Source: Elusimicrobiaceae bacterium (GTDB taxonomy: Bacteria; Elusimicrobiota; Elusimicrobia; Elusimicrobiales; Elusimicrobiaceae). From it: a stretch of DNA of 59,865 nt. Positions 17,808 to 26,415 of the stretch are shown in pieces. The number at the start of each line of letters is the position of its first letter. The first letter of the stretch is position 1. Location of the stretch: positions 1 through 59,865 of the forward strand of contig JAFYXM010000006.1 of NCBI GenBank assembly GCA_017546175.1. Reading direction: 5' to 3'. A program made the translations under genes and the position numbers. The notes beneath the pieces are model-generated. The model did not search any database. It was given only the letters and a program-made list of their open reading frames with translations, and was not told the origin of the DNA.

Positions 17808-18829
17808 TGACATTCTTCCCGAAAACCAATATTGATTTCCTTAAATACAGGAAAGTATATTTCACCGTTTCAATCCTTATTTTTGTATTGGGCATCTTCT
17901 TGTTTGCCACCAAAGGGTTGAACTTGGGTATTGATTTTACCGGCGGCACCATGGTGCAGGTAAAATTTGAACAAGACGTAGATATGTCCAAAATCCGCGA
18001 AGCTTTGACCGCTACCGGTCAGGAATCTGAATTGCAAAGCTATGGTCACAATTCCTACGCTGTACGTGAAAAAGGCACCGAAGAAAACGTGGGTGAAGTG
18101 CAAGCCCGCATTGAAAGCGCCTTAAGCACCTTAAACGTGCCGTACGTAGTGGAACAGACCAACTTTGTAGGTCCTACCGTCGGTCAAAACATGAAAGAAC
18201 GCGCCGCATGGGCCATTATCCTTTCGCTCGTGTTCATCATTATCTACGTAGCTTTCCGCTTTAACAATATCTTGTGGGGCACCTCCGGTGTGGTGGCCTT
18301 GTTCCACGATTTGTTTGTCATGGCGGTAGCCTTTGCCTTGACCCAACGCGAAATTGACCTCGTGGTTGTGGCGGCCTTCCTCACGGTAGCCGGTTTCTCT
18401 ATTAACGACACCATCGTTATTTTTGACCGTATCCGCGAAAATATCCGCTTGCACCCCCGCGAAACTTTTGGCAAACTCATCAACCGCTCTATCAACGAAA
18501 CCCTCTCCCGTACGATTATCACTTCTATTACGGTAGTAGGTGCTTTGTTTGTGTTGTATTTCTTTGGCGGAGAAGCCTTAAACTCTTTCTCCTTTGCCAT
18601 GTTGGTGGGTTGTATCTGTGGTTTCTACACCACGGTAGCTTTGACTACTCCCTTGGTGTATGTATGGACCAAAGGCGCTTTGGAAGAATTACCCAAAGAG
18701 CATAAACCGGCCCATAAAGCCCGCGCCACGGAAAAGAAAGCCGTAGTAGCCGAAACGGAAGAAAAACCCGCTCCGGCCCAATCTACCGCTAAGAAAGCCG
18801 TGCGCAAAAGCCGCAGAAACAGAAGATAG
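17804..18829 (+). CDS. secF: Protein translocase subunit SecF
   Basis: 341 residues; partner of SecD. It shows an N-terminal span, LGIDFTGGTMVQVKFE, and a transmembrane core with SINDTIVIFDRIRENIR and the conserved NRSINETLSRTIITSITV. The last 50 or so residues form an unusual Lys/Ala/Glu tail ending RKSRRNRR, likely cytoplasmic and possibly ribosome- or membrane-binding (inference). Either of two adjacent ATGs could start it. A terminator follows directly. Confidence 0.97.
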   Translation: MMTFFPKTNIDFLKYRKVYFTVSILIFVLGIFLFATKGLNLGIDFTGGTMVQVKFEQDVDMSKIREALTATGQESELQSYGHNSYAVREKGTEENVGEVQARIESALSTLNVPYVVEQTNFVGPTVGQNMKERAAWAIILSLVFIIIYVAFRFNNILWGTSGVVALFHDLFVMAVAFALTQREIDLVVVAAFLTVAGFSINDTIVIFDRIRENIRLHPRETFGKLINRSINETLSRTIITSITVVGALFVLYFFGGEALNSFSFAMLVGCICGFYTTVALTTPLVYVWTKGALEELPKEHKPAHKARATEKKAVVAETEEKPAPAQSTAKKAVRKSRRNRR

Positions 18830-18835
18830 TTTTAT

Positions 18836-18867
18836 GCCGGACGCATGAAAGTGCGTCCGGCCTTTTT
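18836..18867 (+). terminator. Rho-independent terminator of yajC-secDF
   Basis: A 10-bp perfect stem (18836-18845 with 18852-18861) followed by CTTTTT. Confidence 0.9.
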
Positions 18868-18897
18868 ACAAATCTCTTATGGGGATTTATAAAAAGT

Positions 18898-19533
18898 ATG
18901 AGTACGCGCAAAATTAAACGTTTTAAAATCAGCACTCGCCAAAAGGAAATCACGCGCAAGGTCTTGCGCCTTGGCTTAGATTTACCTGCCGCCGGCATTG
19001 ACAGCGAAATTGCCTTGGCCCGCTTTGTGGTGGAACTTTCACAAAAGTTAGACCCCGGTACGGTGTATGAATTTAATGAAAACGTCTTGTGGGATTTGGG
19101 TAGTGAAATTGCTGAGGGACAGGGCATGTTTAGTGCGTGCGCCGTCACCTTGGGCAAAAACTGCACGGACTTTGCAGACTCTCTTTCCCCTGCCAAACAA
19201 CTCATTTCGCAAACCGTTTTGTTTGAGTTTTTGCGCACGGCCACTTTATTTGTAACCGATTTGGTAAAAGAGCAGGCCGAAAAAGAAGAGTGTGAGGCCT
19301 TAGAGCCGCAATTTATTTATGTACCCAAATTAGGGCTGGCTCCGGAGCCGAAATTGTTTAAAGACTCCCCCCGCCTAGACCCGCAAAGTGCCGAAAAAAT
19401 ATTGCCCGAACTTTTAAAGCAAGTACAAGCAGAAAAAATAGATGTTTCTTTAGAAAACGGTAAAATTATTCCGCAAGCCACCGTGGTATTTATTATCCCT
19501 TGGCAAAAGAAAAAACGTAAAGGAAAAAAATAA
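18898..19533 (+). CDS. Conserved-looking hypothetical protein upstream of DUF374 acyltransferase
   Basis: 211 residues, cytoplasmic, no signal peptide or membrane span. The central segment (GMFSACAVTLGKNCTDFADS, followed by helices LISQTVLFEFLRTATLFVTD) faintly recalls the reactivation domain of B12-dependent methionine synthase, but I cannot confirm this. The C-terminus is very basic (KKKRKGKK). The stop overlaps the next start by one base, so it is co-transcribed with the acyltransferase. Function unknown. Confidence 0.75.
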   Translation: MSTRKIKRFKISTRQKEITRKVLRLGLDLPAAGIDSEIALARFVVELSQKLDPGTVYEFNENVLWDLGSEIAEGQGMFSACAVTLGKNCTDFADSLSPAKQLISQTVLFEFLRTATLFVTDLVKEQAEKEECEALEPQFIYVPKLGLAPEPKLFKDSPRLDPQSAEKILPELLKQVQAEKIDVSLENGKIIPQATVVFIIPWQKKKRKGKK

Positions 19534-20225
19534 TGGCCAGAAAAAAGAGTGCTGAAAAAAAACAATTTTCTTGGAAACACACCATCGGCTCCGCATTGGC
19601 CTATTGGTACACCATGTTTCTGGGTTGGACCACGCGCGTGTATTGGTTTAAAACCGAAGAATTTGAAACCTTGGAAAAAGAGGGCAAAAACTACATTTAT
19701 GCCACGTGGCACAACCAACAACTTTTTTTGCTCTATCCTTACCGAGGGCAAAAAGTATGCGCTTTAATCAGTTTAAGTAAAGACGGCGAATATATTGCCC
19801 GTATCTTGCCCAAATTCGGCATGAAAGCCGTGCGCGGCAGCACCAGCCGTGGCGGAGCCAGAGCCTTGATTAAACTTTTGCAGCTCACCAGAGAAGGGTA
19901 CCACCCCATGCTCACGCCCGACGGCCCGCGCGGACCGATTTATCAAGTGCAGCAAGGCATTTTATTCTTGGCGCAAAAGACGGGCCTGCCCATTATTCCG
20001 GTAGGAACCGCCCTGAGCCACAAAATCAAGGTAGGCTCTTGGGACAGAATGCGTGTTCCTTTGCCGTTTGGCAAAACCGCCTTAACTTACGGAAAAGCTT
20101 TCTACGTTACCAAAGAAACCAACTTTGAGGAAGTAGCCCAAGAGATTAAGAAAGAAATAGACCGCGTGACTGATTTGTCCGAGCAATTTATCAATCACAA
20201 ACCTTTTGATAATACGAAGGGATAA
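19533..20225 (+). CDS. DUF374 lysophospholipid acyltransferase family protein
   Basis: 230 residues. Motifs YIYATWHNQQLFLL, ALISLSKDGEYIARILPKFG, RGSTSRGGARAL, MLTPDGPRGPIYQVQQGILF and GLPIIPVG are those of DUF374 proteins, related to LpxL/PlsC acyltransferases and often found near lipid A or Kdo genes. It probably transfers an acyl group to a lipid A-like or phospholipid acceptor at the inner membrane. The substrate cannot be told from sequence. Confidence 0.88.
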   Translation: MARKKSAEKKQFSWKHTIGSALAYWYTMFLGWTTRVYWFKTEEFETLEKEGKNYIYATWHNQQLFLLYPYRGQKVCALISLSKDGEYIARILPKFGMKAVRGSTSRGGARALIKLLQLTREGYHPMLTPDGPRGPIYQVQQGILFLAQKTGLPIIPVGTALSHKIKVGSWDRMRVPLPFGKTALTYGKAFYVTKETNFEEVAQEIKKEIDRVTDLSEQFINHKPFDNTKG

Positions 20226-20272
20226 AAAAATATCCCCCGGCTTACGCAGGGAGAATTGCGAATAGTATCATT

Positions 20273-20302
20273 AAAAAAGTGAGCCGTTTCGGCTCACTTT
20301 TT
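20273..20302. terminator. Bidirectional terminator
   Basis: A 12-bp stem (AAAAAAGTGAGCCG and its complement) with loop TTT. It serves the acyltransferase operon and the converging pilin gene. Confidence 0.85.
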
Positions 20303-20312
20303 TAATTTTAAT

Positions 20313-20798
20313 TTAGAGATTTAGCATTTTGCAATAATCACCATTATCTATGTAACAATGAAAATCTCCTTCCGGTTCTATTATTATTGAGTATAAGACA
20401 TTATCTTTACTAGGGTTTGTATTTGCATTATTCAATCTAAATGCAGTGGCCCAGCCAGCATCACAGTCTCCGCCTTCAAGATCTGTTGAATGATGTGCGT
20501 AGCACCAATATTTGGTACATAGCATATCAATTCCTGCTAATTTAAGAAGGCTCGCGCCACTGATTTCTATCCCCATATCTTCATAAGTCGGAGAACTGGG
20601 ACAAGAACCATTTGGAAAAACACCTCCGCCCAATGCATATAAATGACTCTTTTGATGCATATCTTTCAAAATAACAAATGCTTCGGCAGCGCGGGATTTT
20701 TCCACTGCTTTTGTATATTGCGGCAAAGCTACGGCAGACAATATACCGATAATTAAAACGACTACCAATAGTTCTATCAAAGTAAAGCCTTTTTTCAT
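20313..20798 (-). CDS. Type IV pilin-like protein
   Basis: 161 residues; ATG at 20798 after AAAAAGGAG. Short leader MKKG, then FTLIELLVVVLIIGILSAVA and LPQYTKAVEKSRAAE. The head has Cys at CPSSPTYEDMG, MLCTKYWCYAH, GDCDAGW and a C-terminal CYIDNGDYC pair. Solitary gene, same arrangement as the other pilins. A run of 13 A lies upstream around 20846. Confidence 0.9.
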   Translation of the reverse strand: MKKGFTLIELLVVVLIIGILSAVALPQYTKAVEKSRAAEAFVILKDMHQKSHLYALGGGVFPNGSCPSSPTYEDMGIEISGASLLKLAGIDMLCTKYWCYAHHSTDLEGGDCDAGWATAFRLNNANTNPSKDNVLYSIIIEPEGDFHCYIDNGDYCKMLNL

Positions 20799-20980
20799 TT
20801 TTTACTCCTTTTTAAATTTAGTTTTTACATCTAAAAAATTGTAGCAAAAAAAAAAAACGTTTTGTCAAGTTATCCCTTTTTCCCCGATGGGAGAGTGTTA
20901 CTTTTTTCATTGCTAAAAAAGCACCAAAAAAGCGGAGTCAAGAAACGCAAATATGGAAAATGATTGAGCATAAAAAGCAA

Positions 20981-21009
20981 ACAGGGTAAAACTTTTCGTT
21001 TTACCCTGT
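20981..21009 (-). terminator. Likely terminator of the lipoprotein gene
   Basis: A 12-bp perfect stem (20981-20992 with 20998-21009) followed in the minus direction by TTTGCTTTTTA. Confidence 0.65.
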
Positions 21010-21038
21010 GTGAGAAATACTGATAAGTGAAAAAGTAT

Positions 21039-21644
21039 TTATTTAAGAGAAATCAGCACCATCTCTGCCGATATTCCCCCGTCTTCATACTGCAGATAAT
21101 GCGGCAGTTGCCCCTGCTCGTACGGGGTGTATTGACTATACGAAAGAGCCACACTTCCCAAAGTCTTTTTATACGTCAACAAAAACGGATACTCCTGCCC
21201 TGCGCGGTACTGATAGTTGCCGCCGTCTGCGTAAACGGTCCATATGCCATTTTCCTCACGGCATTTTTTTACCCCTTGCGGAGGAAAAAGAAGTGCTTTT
21301 AAAAAGGTTTCCACCTTGCCTCGCACAACGGCATGGTCCACTAACGGCAATACATACGTAAATTCGGCTCCTTTTTGGCTCACTTGAGCCGTCATCAGGC
21401 GGTAGGCCCCCGTCGCGGCAAAAGCCGTTACTTCAAAGGTTTCCCCCGCTGCTTTTTTTACCTGCAAAACTCCGTTTAACCGATACCCGCGCGCCTGTGC
21501 GGTAAAGCGAAAAGCGGCCAAGTTTTGCCCTTCTTCAAAATAAGACACCGTTTTTAGAGGTTGCTCGCCGCAGCTTTGTTTCACCCCCAAAGAAGCACAC
21601 GCCCCTAAAAACACACTTAAAACCAAAACTGTTATTTTCTTCAT
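21039..21644 (-). CDS. LolB/DUF3261-like outer-membrane lipoprotein
   Basis: 201 residues from ATG at 21644, with GAGGGG upstream; a longer frame to 21674 adds residues without signals. The leader MKKITVLVLSVFLGAC has a lipobox (LGAC), so the mature protein starts at an acylated Cys. The rest is beta-rich (GYRLNGVLQVKKAAGETFEV, AYRLMTAQVSQKGAEFTYVL), as in LolA/LolB and DUF3261 folds that bind acyl chains. Assignment is by pattern only. A role in lipoprotein or lipid transfer at the outer membrane is an inference. Confidence 0.65.
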   Translation of the reverse strand: MKKITVLVLSVFLGACASLGVKQSCGEQPLKTVSYFEEGQNLAAFRFTAQARGYRLNGVLQVKKAAGETFEVTAFAATGAYRLMTAQVSQKGAEFTYVLPLVDHAVVRGKVETFLKALLFPPQGVKKCREENGIWTVYADGGNYQYRAGQEYPFLLTYKKTLGSVALSYSQYTPYEQGQLPHYLQYEDGGISAEMVLISLK

Positions 21645-21700
21645 TTTCCCCTCTTTTTTACTATTGGTAAGCAAGATAATAATATTATAATATAAGTTAA

Positions 21701-22729
21701 ATGAGTACCGTTTATCTTTACCTGCTTTCTGCGTTGATTGCTTGCCTTGTTACGGCAGGCAGTTTGCCGTTTTTGCACCGTTTTTTGGCAAAATTCTTTT
21801 TAGATAAACCCAATCACTTAAAAAAACATCAACACGCCGTCCCCGTTTTGGGCGGTTGCGCCGTTTTACTGGGACTATCGGCCAGTTTGATTTTTATCCG
21901 TCTGACTACGGCTTTCCCGACGGGCACTTTGCGCAGCTTACGCGGAATACTACTGGGTACGGGCATTGTTTTTTTGCTGGGTCTTGCTGATGATTTAAGA
22001 AAACCCAAAGGCATTTCTGTTTTCGTAAAACTCTTGGGCCAAGCTTTGGCTACCGCAGCTCTGATGTACTACGGAGTACGCATTACTTTGTTTGACTCGG
22101 CTGCGCTGTGCTACCTGATTACTTTCTTTTGGGTGGTCGGCCTGACAAATGCTTTTAATCTGTTGGATATTCAAGACGGCCTTTGTGTCAGCCAAGCCAT
22201 GATTTGCGCCTTGGGCCTTGCGCTGATTGCACTGCCGTCTGAGGTGATTTACGTCAATTTTGCCGCATGGGCTATGATGGGTGTCTGCACTGCCTTTTGG
22301 CCCTACAATCACGCCGTACATTTAAAAACCTTCTTGGGCGACAGCGGCAGTATGATGCTGGGGTTTCTCTTGGCTGCCCTGTCCTGCGGTATGGGGTATA
22401 GCGAACACTCTTCTTTAGGCTTTTTGACACCTTTGTTTATTTTGGCTCTACCTCTTTTTGATACTGCTTTTGTGGCCGTTATTCGTATTTTGCAAGGCAA
22501 AAATCCCTTTAAGGGCAGCCCGGACCATGCCGCCCTGCGCCTGCGCCAAACGGGCATTTCTCCTAAACGCACCTTGCTCATTTTTGCACTGGTGGGACTT
22601 TTGTTTAATTTACTGGCTTTTGCCGTTTCCAAAGCAAGTACAGTTTGTATTATCGGTTTGTGTATTTTTAGCTTTTTCTTCTTTTTAACGGCAGCGGTAT
22701 GGTTAGCCAAAATAAAGGTGCGCCCATGA
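21701..22729 (+). CDS. Polyprenyl-phosphate sugar-1-phosphate transferase (MraY/WecA family)
   Basis: 342 residues with about ten membrane spans. Family signatures in order: FLDKPNHLKKHQHAVPVLGG, GLADDLRKPKG (catalytic Asp pair), NAFNLLDIQDGLCVSQAM (WecA-type; GLD replaced by IQD), FLGDSGSMMLGFLLA, and the late SPDHAALRLRQTG. It would load a sugar phosphate onto undecaprenyl phosphate for glycan synthesis; WecA-like rather than MraY, since no other mur genes are near. The start has little ribosome-site character. The stop overlaps the next gene (ATGA). Confidence 0.88.
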   Translation: MSTVYLYLLSALIACLVTAGSLPFLHRFLAKFFLDKPNHLKKHQHAVPVLGGCAVLLGLSASLIFIRLTTAFPTGTLRSLRGILLGTGIVFLLGLADDLRKPKGISVFVKLLGQALATAALMYYGVRITLFDSAALCYLITFFWVVGLTNAFNLLDIQDGLCVSQAMICALGLALIALPSEVIYVNFAAWAMMGVCTAFWPYNHAVHLKTFLGDSGSMMLGFLLAALSCGMGYSEHSSLGFLTPLFILALPLFDTAFVAVIRILQGKNPFKGSPDHAALRLRQTGISPKRTLLIFALVGLLFNLLAFAVSKASTVCIIGLCIFSFFFFLTAAVWLAKIKVRP

Positions 22730-24018
22730 ACAAAACAAAAGTACTCCATACCGATATTCTGATTTTGGGCGGCGGACTGAGCGGCCTAAGCACCGCTTTT
22801 CACTTGGAAAAATCAGGCCATACAAATTATTTGCTTGTAGAGAAAAACAATTTCTTTGGCGGCCTGTCCGCCAGTACGGAAAAACAGGGTTTTACCTTTG
22901 ATTATTCGGGACACCTTTTGCATTTGAGAGACCCTTACACCCTCAAATGGATACGCACCTTACTCAAAGCAAACCTGAGCAAACTCAAAAGGAAAGCTTT
23001 TATTGATTTTGACGGAAAACGGGTCCCTTTCCCTTTCCAAGCCAATTTATGGGCTTTGCCCGAGTCTGTACGCCAAGAATGCCTGCAAGGGGCTTTACAG
23101 GCGGCGCAAAGCACGTCTAAAAAACCCAAGAACTTTGAAGAATGGTGTCTGCGCGCTTTCGGCACGGGTATTTACCGCCATTTTATGCGCCCGTATAACC
23201 GCAAGCTTTGGCAAACCGACCCTAAAAAAATGATGTGGGATTGGTGCGGCCCTTTCGTGCCGGAGCCGGATATCGCCCAAATCAAGCGCGGTGCCGCAGC
23301 CAAACCGCGCCAAGCCTTTGGTTACAACACTTATTTCTACTATCCCAAACGGGGCGGTTGCGCGGCACTGGTCAATGCTTTGGCAGCCAAAATCCCCAAC
23401 ACATGGCTGCAAGCCAACGTGGAAAAAATAGATTTTAAGAAAAAAGAAGCACGCATCAACGGGCAAACGGTTTATTTTAAACGCTTAGTCAACACGTTGC
23501 CTTTAAAAGATCTCATTAAAATCAGTACCGCGCCTGCCGACCTAAAGGCAGAAGCGCGCAAGCTTAAACACACCACCGTAGAGGTGCTGAATTTTGCCGT
23601 AAACCGCACCGTAGAGCCTTTTCATTGGCTGTATTTTCCACAGGAAAATGTGCCTTTTTACCGTGTAGGCATGCAGAGTAGTTTTTCGCCTGACAATGCC
23701 CCCGAAGGATGCAGCTCTTTTTATGTAGAAACGGCAGAAAAAATAACGGACCGCCCAAAAGCAGAAAAAGCCATTTTTCAGGCCCTTATCCAAAAAGGTA
23801 TAATAGATAGACAGGATAAAATCCTTCTTTCTTTTTGGCAGACTTTGCCCGTAGCATACAGCATATACGATAAAAATCGGGCTCCTGCCGTCAATAAAAT
23901 TTTACGTTGGCTATCTAAAAATCATTGTTTCTGCGCGGGGCGTTACGGCTTATGGGAGTATTCTTTCATGGAGCGCAGCCTGCTGCAAGGACGGGATATA
24001 GTCAAAAAACTGTTATAA
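22726..24018 (+). CDS. FAD-dependent amine-oxidase-like oxidoreductase
   Basis: 430 residues from the ATG that overlaps the previous stop; an in-frame start at 22699 is rejected. It opens with a Rossmann FAD motif (DILILGGGLSGLSTAFHLEKSGH, then the glutamate in LLVEKN) followed by FFGGLSASTEKQGFTFDYSGHLLHL, the pattern of protoporphyrinogen-oxidase/UDP-galactopyranose-mutase-like flavoproteins seen in glycan clusters. Near the C-terminus CAGRYGLWEYSFMERSLLQG supplies the second FAD contact. Substrate unknown; co-transcription with a sugar-phosphate transferase suggests nucleotide sugars or isoprenoid-linked glycans. Confidence 0.85.
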   Translation: MNKTKVLHTDILILGGGLSGLSTAFHLEKSGHTNYLLVEKNNFFGGLSASTEKQGFTFDYSGHLLHLRDPYTLKWIRTLLKANLSKLKRKAFIDFDGKRVPFPFQANLWALPESVRQECLQGALQAAQSTSKKPKNFEEWCLRAFGTGIYRHFMRPYNRKLWQTDPKKMMWDWCGPFVPEPDIAQIKRGAAAKPRQAFGYNTYFYYPKRGGCAALVNALAAKIPNTWLQANVEKIDFKKKEARINGQTVYFKRLVNTLPLKDLIKISTAPADLKAEARKLKHTTVEVLNFAVNRTVEPFHWLYFPQENVPFYRVGMQSSFSPDNAPEGCSSFYVETAEKITDRPKAEKAIFQALIQKGIIDRQDKILLSFWQTLPVAYSIYDKNRAPAVNKILRWLSKNHCFCAGRYGLWEYSFMERSLLQGRDIVKKLL

Positions 24019-24023
24019 TAAAA

Positions 24024-25160
24024 ATGATGAAAATACTGGTTTTTGGGGGCAGTTTTGACCCCGTACATAAAGGACATATTGCCGTACTGAAAAAAGCACT
24101 ACAAGTGGTCAAACCTGATGTGGCCCACGTTGTGCCGGCTTATCATTCCCCTTTTAAAGATAAATCTCCCACACCTTTTAAACTGCGTATGCAAATGGCC
24201 AAAGCGGCCTTTTCCCCGCTGGGCGATAATATCGTTTTTGACGATTATGAGCTTAAATGCGGCGGAAAAACCTATTCGTACCAGTTGGTGGAATATCTGT
24301 TAAAACGCTATAAAAACGCCGAAATTTATCTGCTTGTAGGCACCGATTGTTTAAACGATTTGCACAAATGGAAAAATGCACCGTATATTTTCCAAAATGC
24401 CACGGTAGTAGGCGGCAGACGCCGCGGATTTAGCGAGCATAAGGCAGATTTTAAACATATTTTCCTGCCGGGGAGCTTTCCGAAAATGTCTTCCACGCGC
24501 GCCAGAGCCCACATTTTGGCCAGTGGCACCATTCCCGAAGATAAAGTACCCCCTGCCGTAGGTGAAGTGATTTTGAAAAATGATTTGTACGGCTTGGAAG
24601 TACACCGTTGGCTCAAAACACACCTCAAGCCCAACCGCTATTTACATTCGGTCAACGTAGCCGAACTATGTGCTATTTTAAGCGATATTTATGACGTACC
24701 TATAGAAAAGGCCGTTCAAGCGGGCATTTTGCATGATGCGGGAAAGGGCTTTTCCGGTGAAGAGCTGATTAAATTTTGCAAAACACATAAAATCAAAGTA
24801 CCGTTTTTTGATGATATTTGCCATTTTGAACCGCATTTGTTGCATTCATACATATCAGCTTGGATTGCTAAAAAAGAATTTGGTGTAAAAGACAAAGAAG
24901 TTTTAGACGCTATCAAAGAACATACGTTGGGAAGTTTGGAAATGACTCCACTGAGCAAAATGCTCTTTGTGGCCGATATTTCCTCTAAAGACCGCAAGTA
25001 TAAAGACGCTTTTGTCATACGTACCTTGGCTGCGCAGGACTTAGACAAAGCCCTCTTATACGCCGCCAACCGTAAATTATGGTTTACCATTGACAGCCAA
25101 AAATGGCTCTGTCCGTTGGGAATTGAACTATGGAATCACCTCGTAAAGTGCGCCAATTAA
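24024..25160 (+). CDS. nadD: Fused NadD (nicotinate-nucleotide adenylyltransferase) and YqeK (HD hydrolase)
   Basis: 378 residues from tandem ATGs at 24024/24027; a longer in-frame start inside the upstream gene is unlikely. Residues 1-195 are NadD: FGGSFDPVHKGHIA with the nucleotidyltransferase HxGH-type site, LLVGTDCLNDLHKW, and SSTRARA. Residues about 205-378 are a YqeK-type HD domain: LHSVNVAELC, then AGILHDAGKGF and IKEHTLGS, predicted to cleave diadenosine tetraphosphate. NadD makes deamido-NAD in NAD synthesis. The two are often adjacent genes; here they are one polypeptide. Confidence 0.93.
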   Translation: MMKILVFGGSFDPVHKGHIAVLKKALQVVKPDVAHVVPAYHSPFKDKSPTPFKLRMQMAKAAFSPLGDNIVFDDYELKCGGKTYSYQLVEYLLKRYKNAEIYLLVGTDCLNDLHKWKNAPYIFQNATVVGGRRRGFSEHKADFKHIFLPGSFPKMSSTRARAHILASGTIPEDKVPPAVGEVILKNDLYGLEVHRWLKTHLKPNRYLHSVNVAELCAILSDIYDVPIEKAVQAGILHDAGKGFSGEELIKFCKTHKIKVPFFDDICHFEPHLLHSYISAWIAKKEFGVKDKEVLDAIKEHTLGSLEMTPLSKMLFVADISSKDRKYKDAFVIRTLAAQDLDKALLYAANRKLWFTIDSQKWLCPLGIELWNHLVKCAN

Positions 25161-26056
25161 TCGGAAAAGTGTTACTCGTTGGCTTGCTGGCCGTGACGGT
25201 ATGGGCTTTTTGCGTGCAAATTTCCGCCCCCACCGTTTCGGCACTGGCTAGTAAACAAGACACCACGTTGCACTTGGCTATTTTGACCCAGCCGGGGATG
25301 ACTTTTTCTTTTAATCCTTCCTCACGTAAGGTAATCCTCAATACCGTCAAGCGCAAGAAACTGCCCAAAGATGTAAAAGAAAATGCAACGGACTTGCTAA
25401 ACAAAGCAGGTATTCAGGCTAACCCGCTGCGTTATTACATTCCCAAAACGCTCAAAAGAGACCCCTATTGGGAACAATTTAAATATGTTCTTTCGTCTTG
25501 GCATTACAACCCTATCTTAATCGGCACTTTTGTGTGGGATTATTTGACGGCTTTGCACGATAAAAGAACCAATGTAACTCCGGCGGAATTTTTGCTTTTT
25601 GCCATGGCGGCTACGCGATTGGAAATTACTGATTTTACTGCCAAAAACACCAATGAAACCAAAAAGAAGAAAAAGTCTTCTTCCAAGCAAGCTCCGAAAG
25701 ATTATATCCCCGAGCCGGTGGCAGATTTGGCCCCGTTGGCAGTGGAGGACAGACCTTTATTGGTGGAAGTGCTCAATGCCTCCGGCGTAAAAGGTGCGGC
25801 GCTGGAGCTTACCCAATATCTGCGTGATAAAGGCCAAAAAGGCCTTCTGCCCGTGGACGTTTTAAATTACGAAAACTTCCCCGGCGGAGAACAAAAAGAG
25901 AAAAGCTATATTATAGATTTCACGGGCCGCCTCACCCAAGTAAAGCAGCTCAGCAGCGCTATCGGCCTAAACAATGAAATTATCGCCGAAAAACAAGGCA
26001 ATGCCATCTGTGACGTGCGCATTGTCATCGGCAAAGATTTCAGACAACCGATTTAA
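25130..26056 (+). CDS. Membrane-anchored protein with LytR C-terminal domain
   Basis: 308 residues. A basic N-terminus and one membrane span (VLLVGLLAVTVWAFCVQI) anchor an extracytoplasmic region; a Lys/Ser-rich linker around residue 180 leads to a LytR_C domain (LLVEVLNASGVKGAALELTQ, then YIIDFTGRLTQVKQLSSAIG). The domain occurs in cell-envelope LytR-CpsA-Psr relatives, but the catalytic LCP domain itself is not visible. The start overlaps the nadD-yqeK gene by 31 bases. Likely envelope role. Confidence 0.8.
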   Translation: MESPRKVRQLIGKVLLVGLLAVTVWAFCVQISAPTVSALASKQDTTLHLAILTQPGMTFSFNPSSRKVILNTVKRKKLPKDVKENATDLLNKAGIQANPLRYYIPKTLKRDPYWEQFKYVLSSWHYNPILIGTFVWDYLTALHDKRTNVTPAEFLLFAMAATRLEITDFTAKNTNETKKKKKSSSKQAPKDYIPEPVADLAPLAVEDRPLLVEVLNASGVKGAALELTQYLRDKGQKGLLPVDVLNYENFPGGEQKEKSYIIDFTGRLTQVKQLSSAIGLNNEIIAEKQGNAICDVRIVIGKDFRQPI

Positions 26057-26156
26057 AAGATTCAATTGTAAAAACTTTTTCACAATTAAATCTCTTAAAA
26101 TCACAGGGTTAGACGCTCCGTCGAAAGCAATACCAAATCTAATTACTTTTTTAGCT

Positions 26157-26185
26157 TGTCGAGGCCCAAAAACAACATTTATAAT
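26157..26185 (+). promoter_or_regulatory. Possible promoter of the 26192 RNA
   Basis: TTGTCG (26157-26162), 17-bp spacer, TATAAT (26180-26185). Confidence 0.5.
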
Positions 26186-26191
26186 AGGAGT

Positions 26192-26347
26192 ATAGAAAGT
26201 AGGATATAGTTTAACCCAAAACCCCAAGGGTTGCCCCAAACAGATTTTCGTTCCCGTGAGGGAACTGCCATGGGGGATAAATGGGGAAAACAGGGGAAAT
26301 ATGAGTTTCGTGATGAGGAGAAACTGGTATTTTTCCCTGTTTTTTTG
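26192..26347 (+). ncRNA. Candidate structured small RNA (about 155 nt)
   Basis: The stretch between the LytR_C gene and the H1-like gene has no supported gene. After a good promoter come hairpins AACCC/GGGTT (near 26220), GTTCCC-GTGA-GGGAAC (near 26250) enclosed by CCCCA/TGGGG, and a long terminal hairpin AACAGGG...CCCTGTT followed by seven T, with an inner GAGTTTC/GAAACT pairing. It may be a small RNA or an extended 3' end of the upstream operon. No family match. Confidence 0.45.
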
Positions 26348-26372
26348 TGTATTTAAAAGATAGATGTCAAAC

Positions 26373-26402
26373 AAAAACCCCGCCGTGATAGGCGGGGCTT
26401 TT
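26373..26402 (-). terminator. Terminator of the H1-like gene
   Basis: AAAACCCCGCC/GGCGGGGCTTTT stem with a T run in the minus direction; the plus direction could also be served. Confidence 0.85.
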
Positions 26403-26415
26403 GTTTAAAACTTTT

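Noticed and set aside
25967..26374. 135-codon minus-strand frame after the LytR_C gene
   Set aside because: It runs antisense over the LytR_C 3' end and the terminal hairpin, with no ribosome site.
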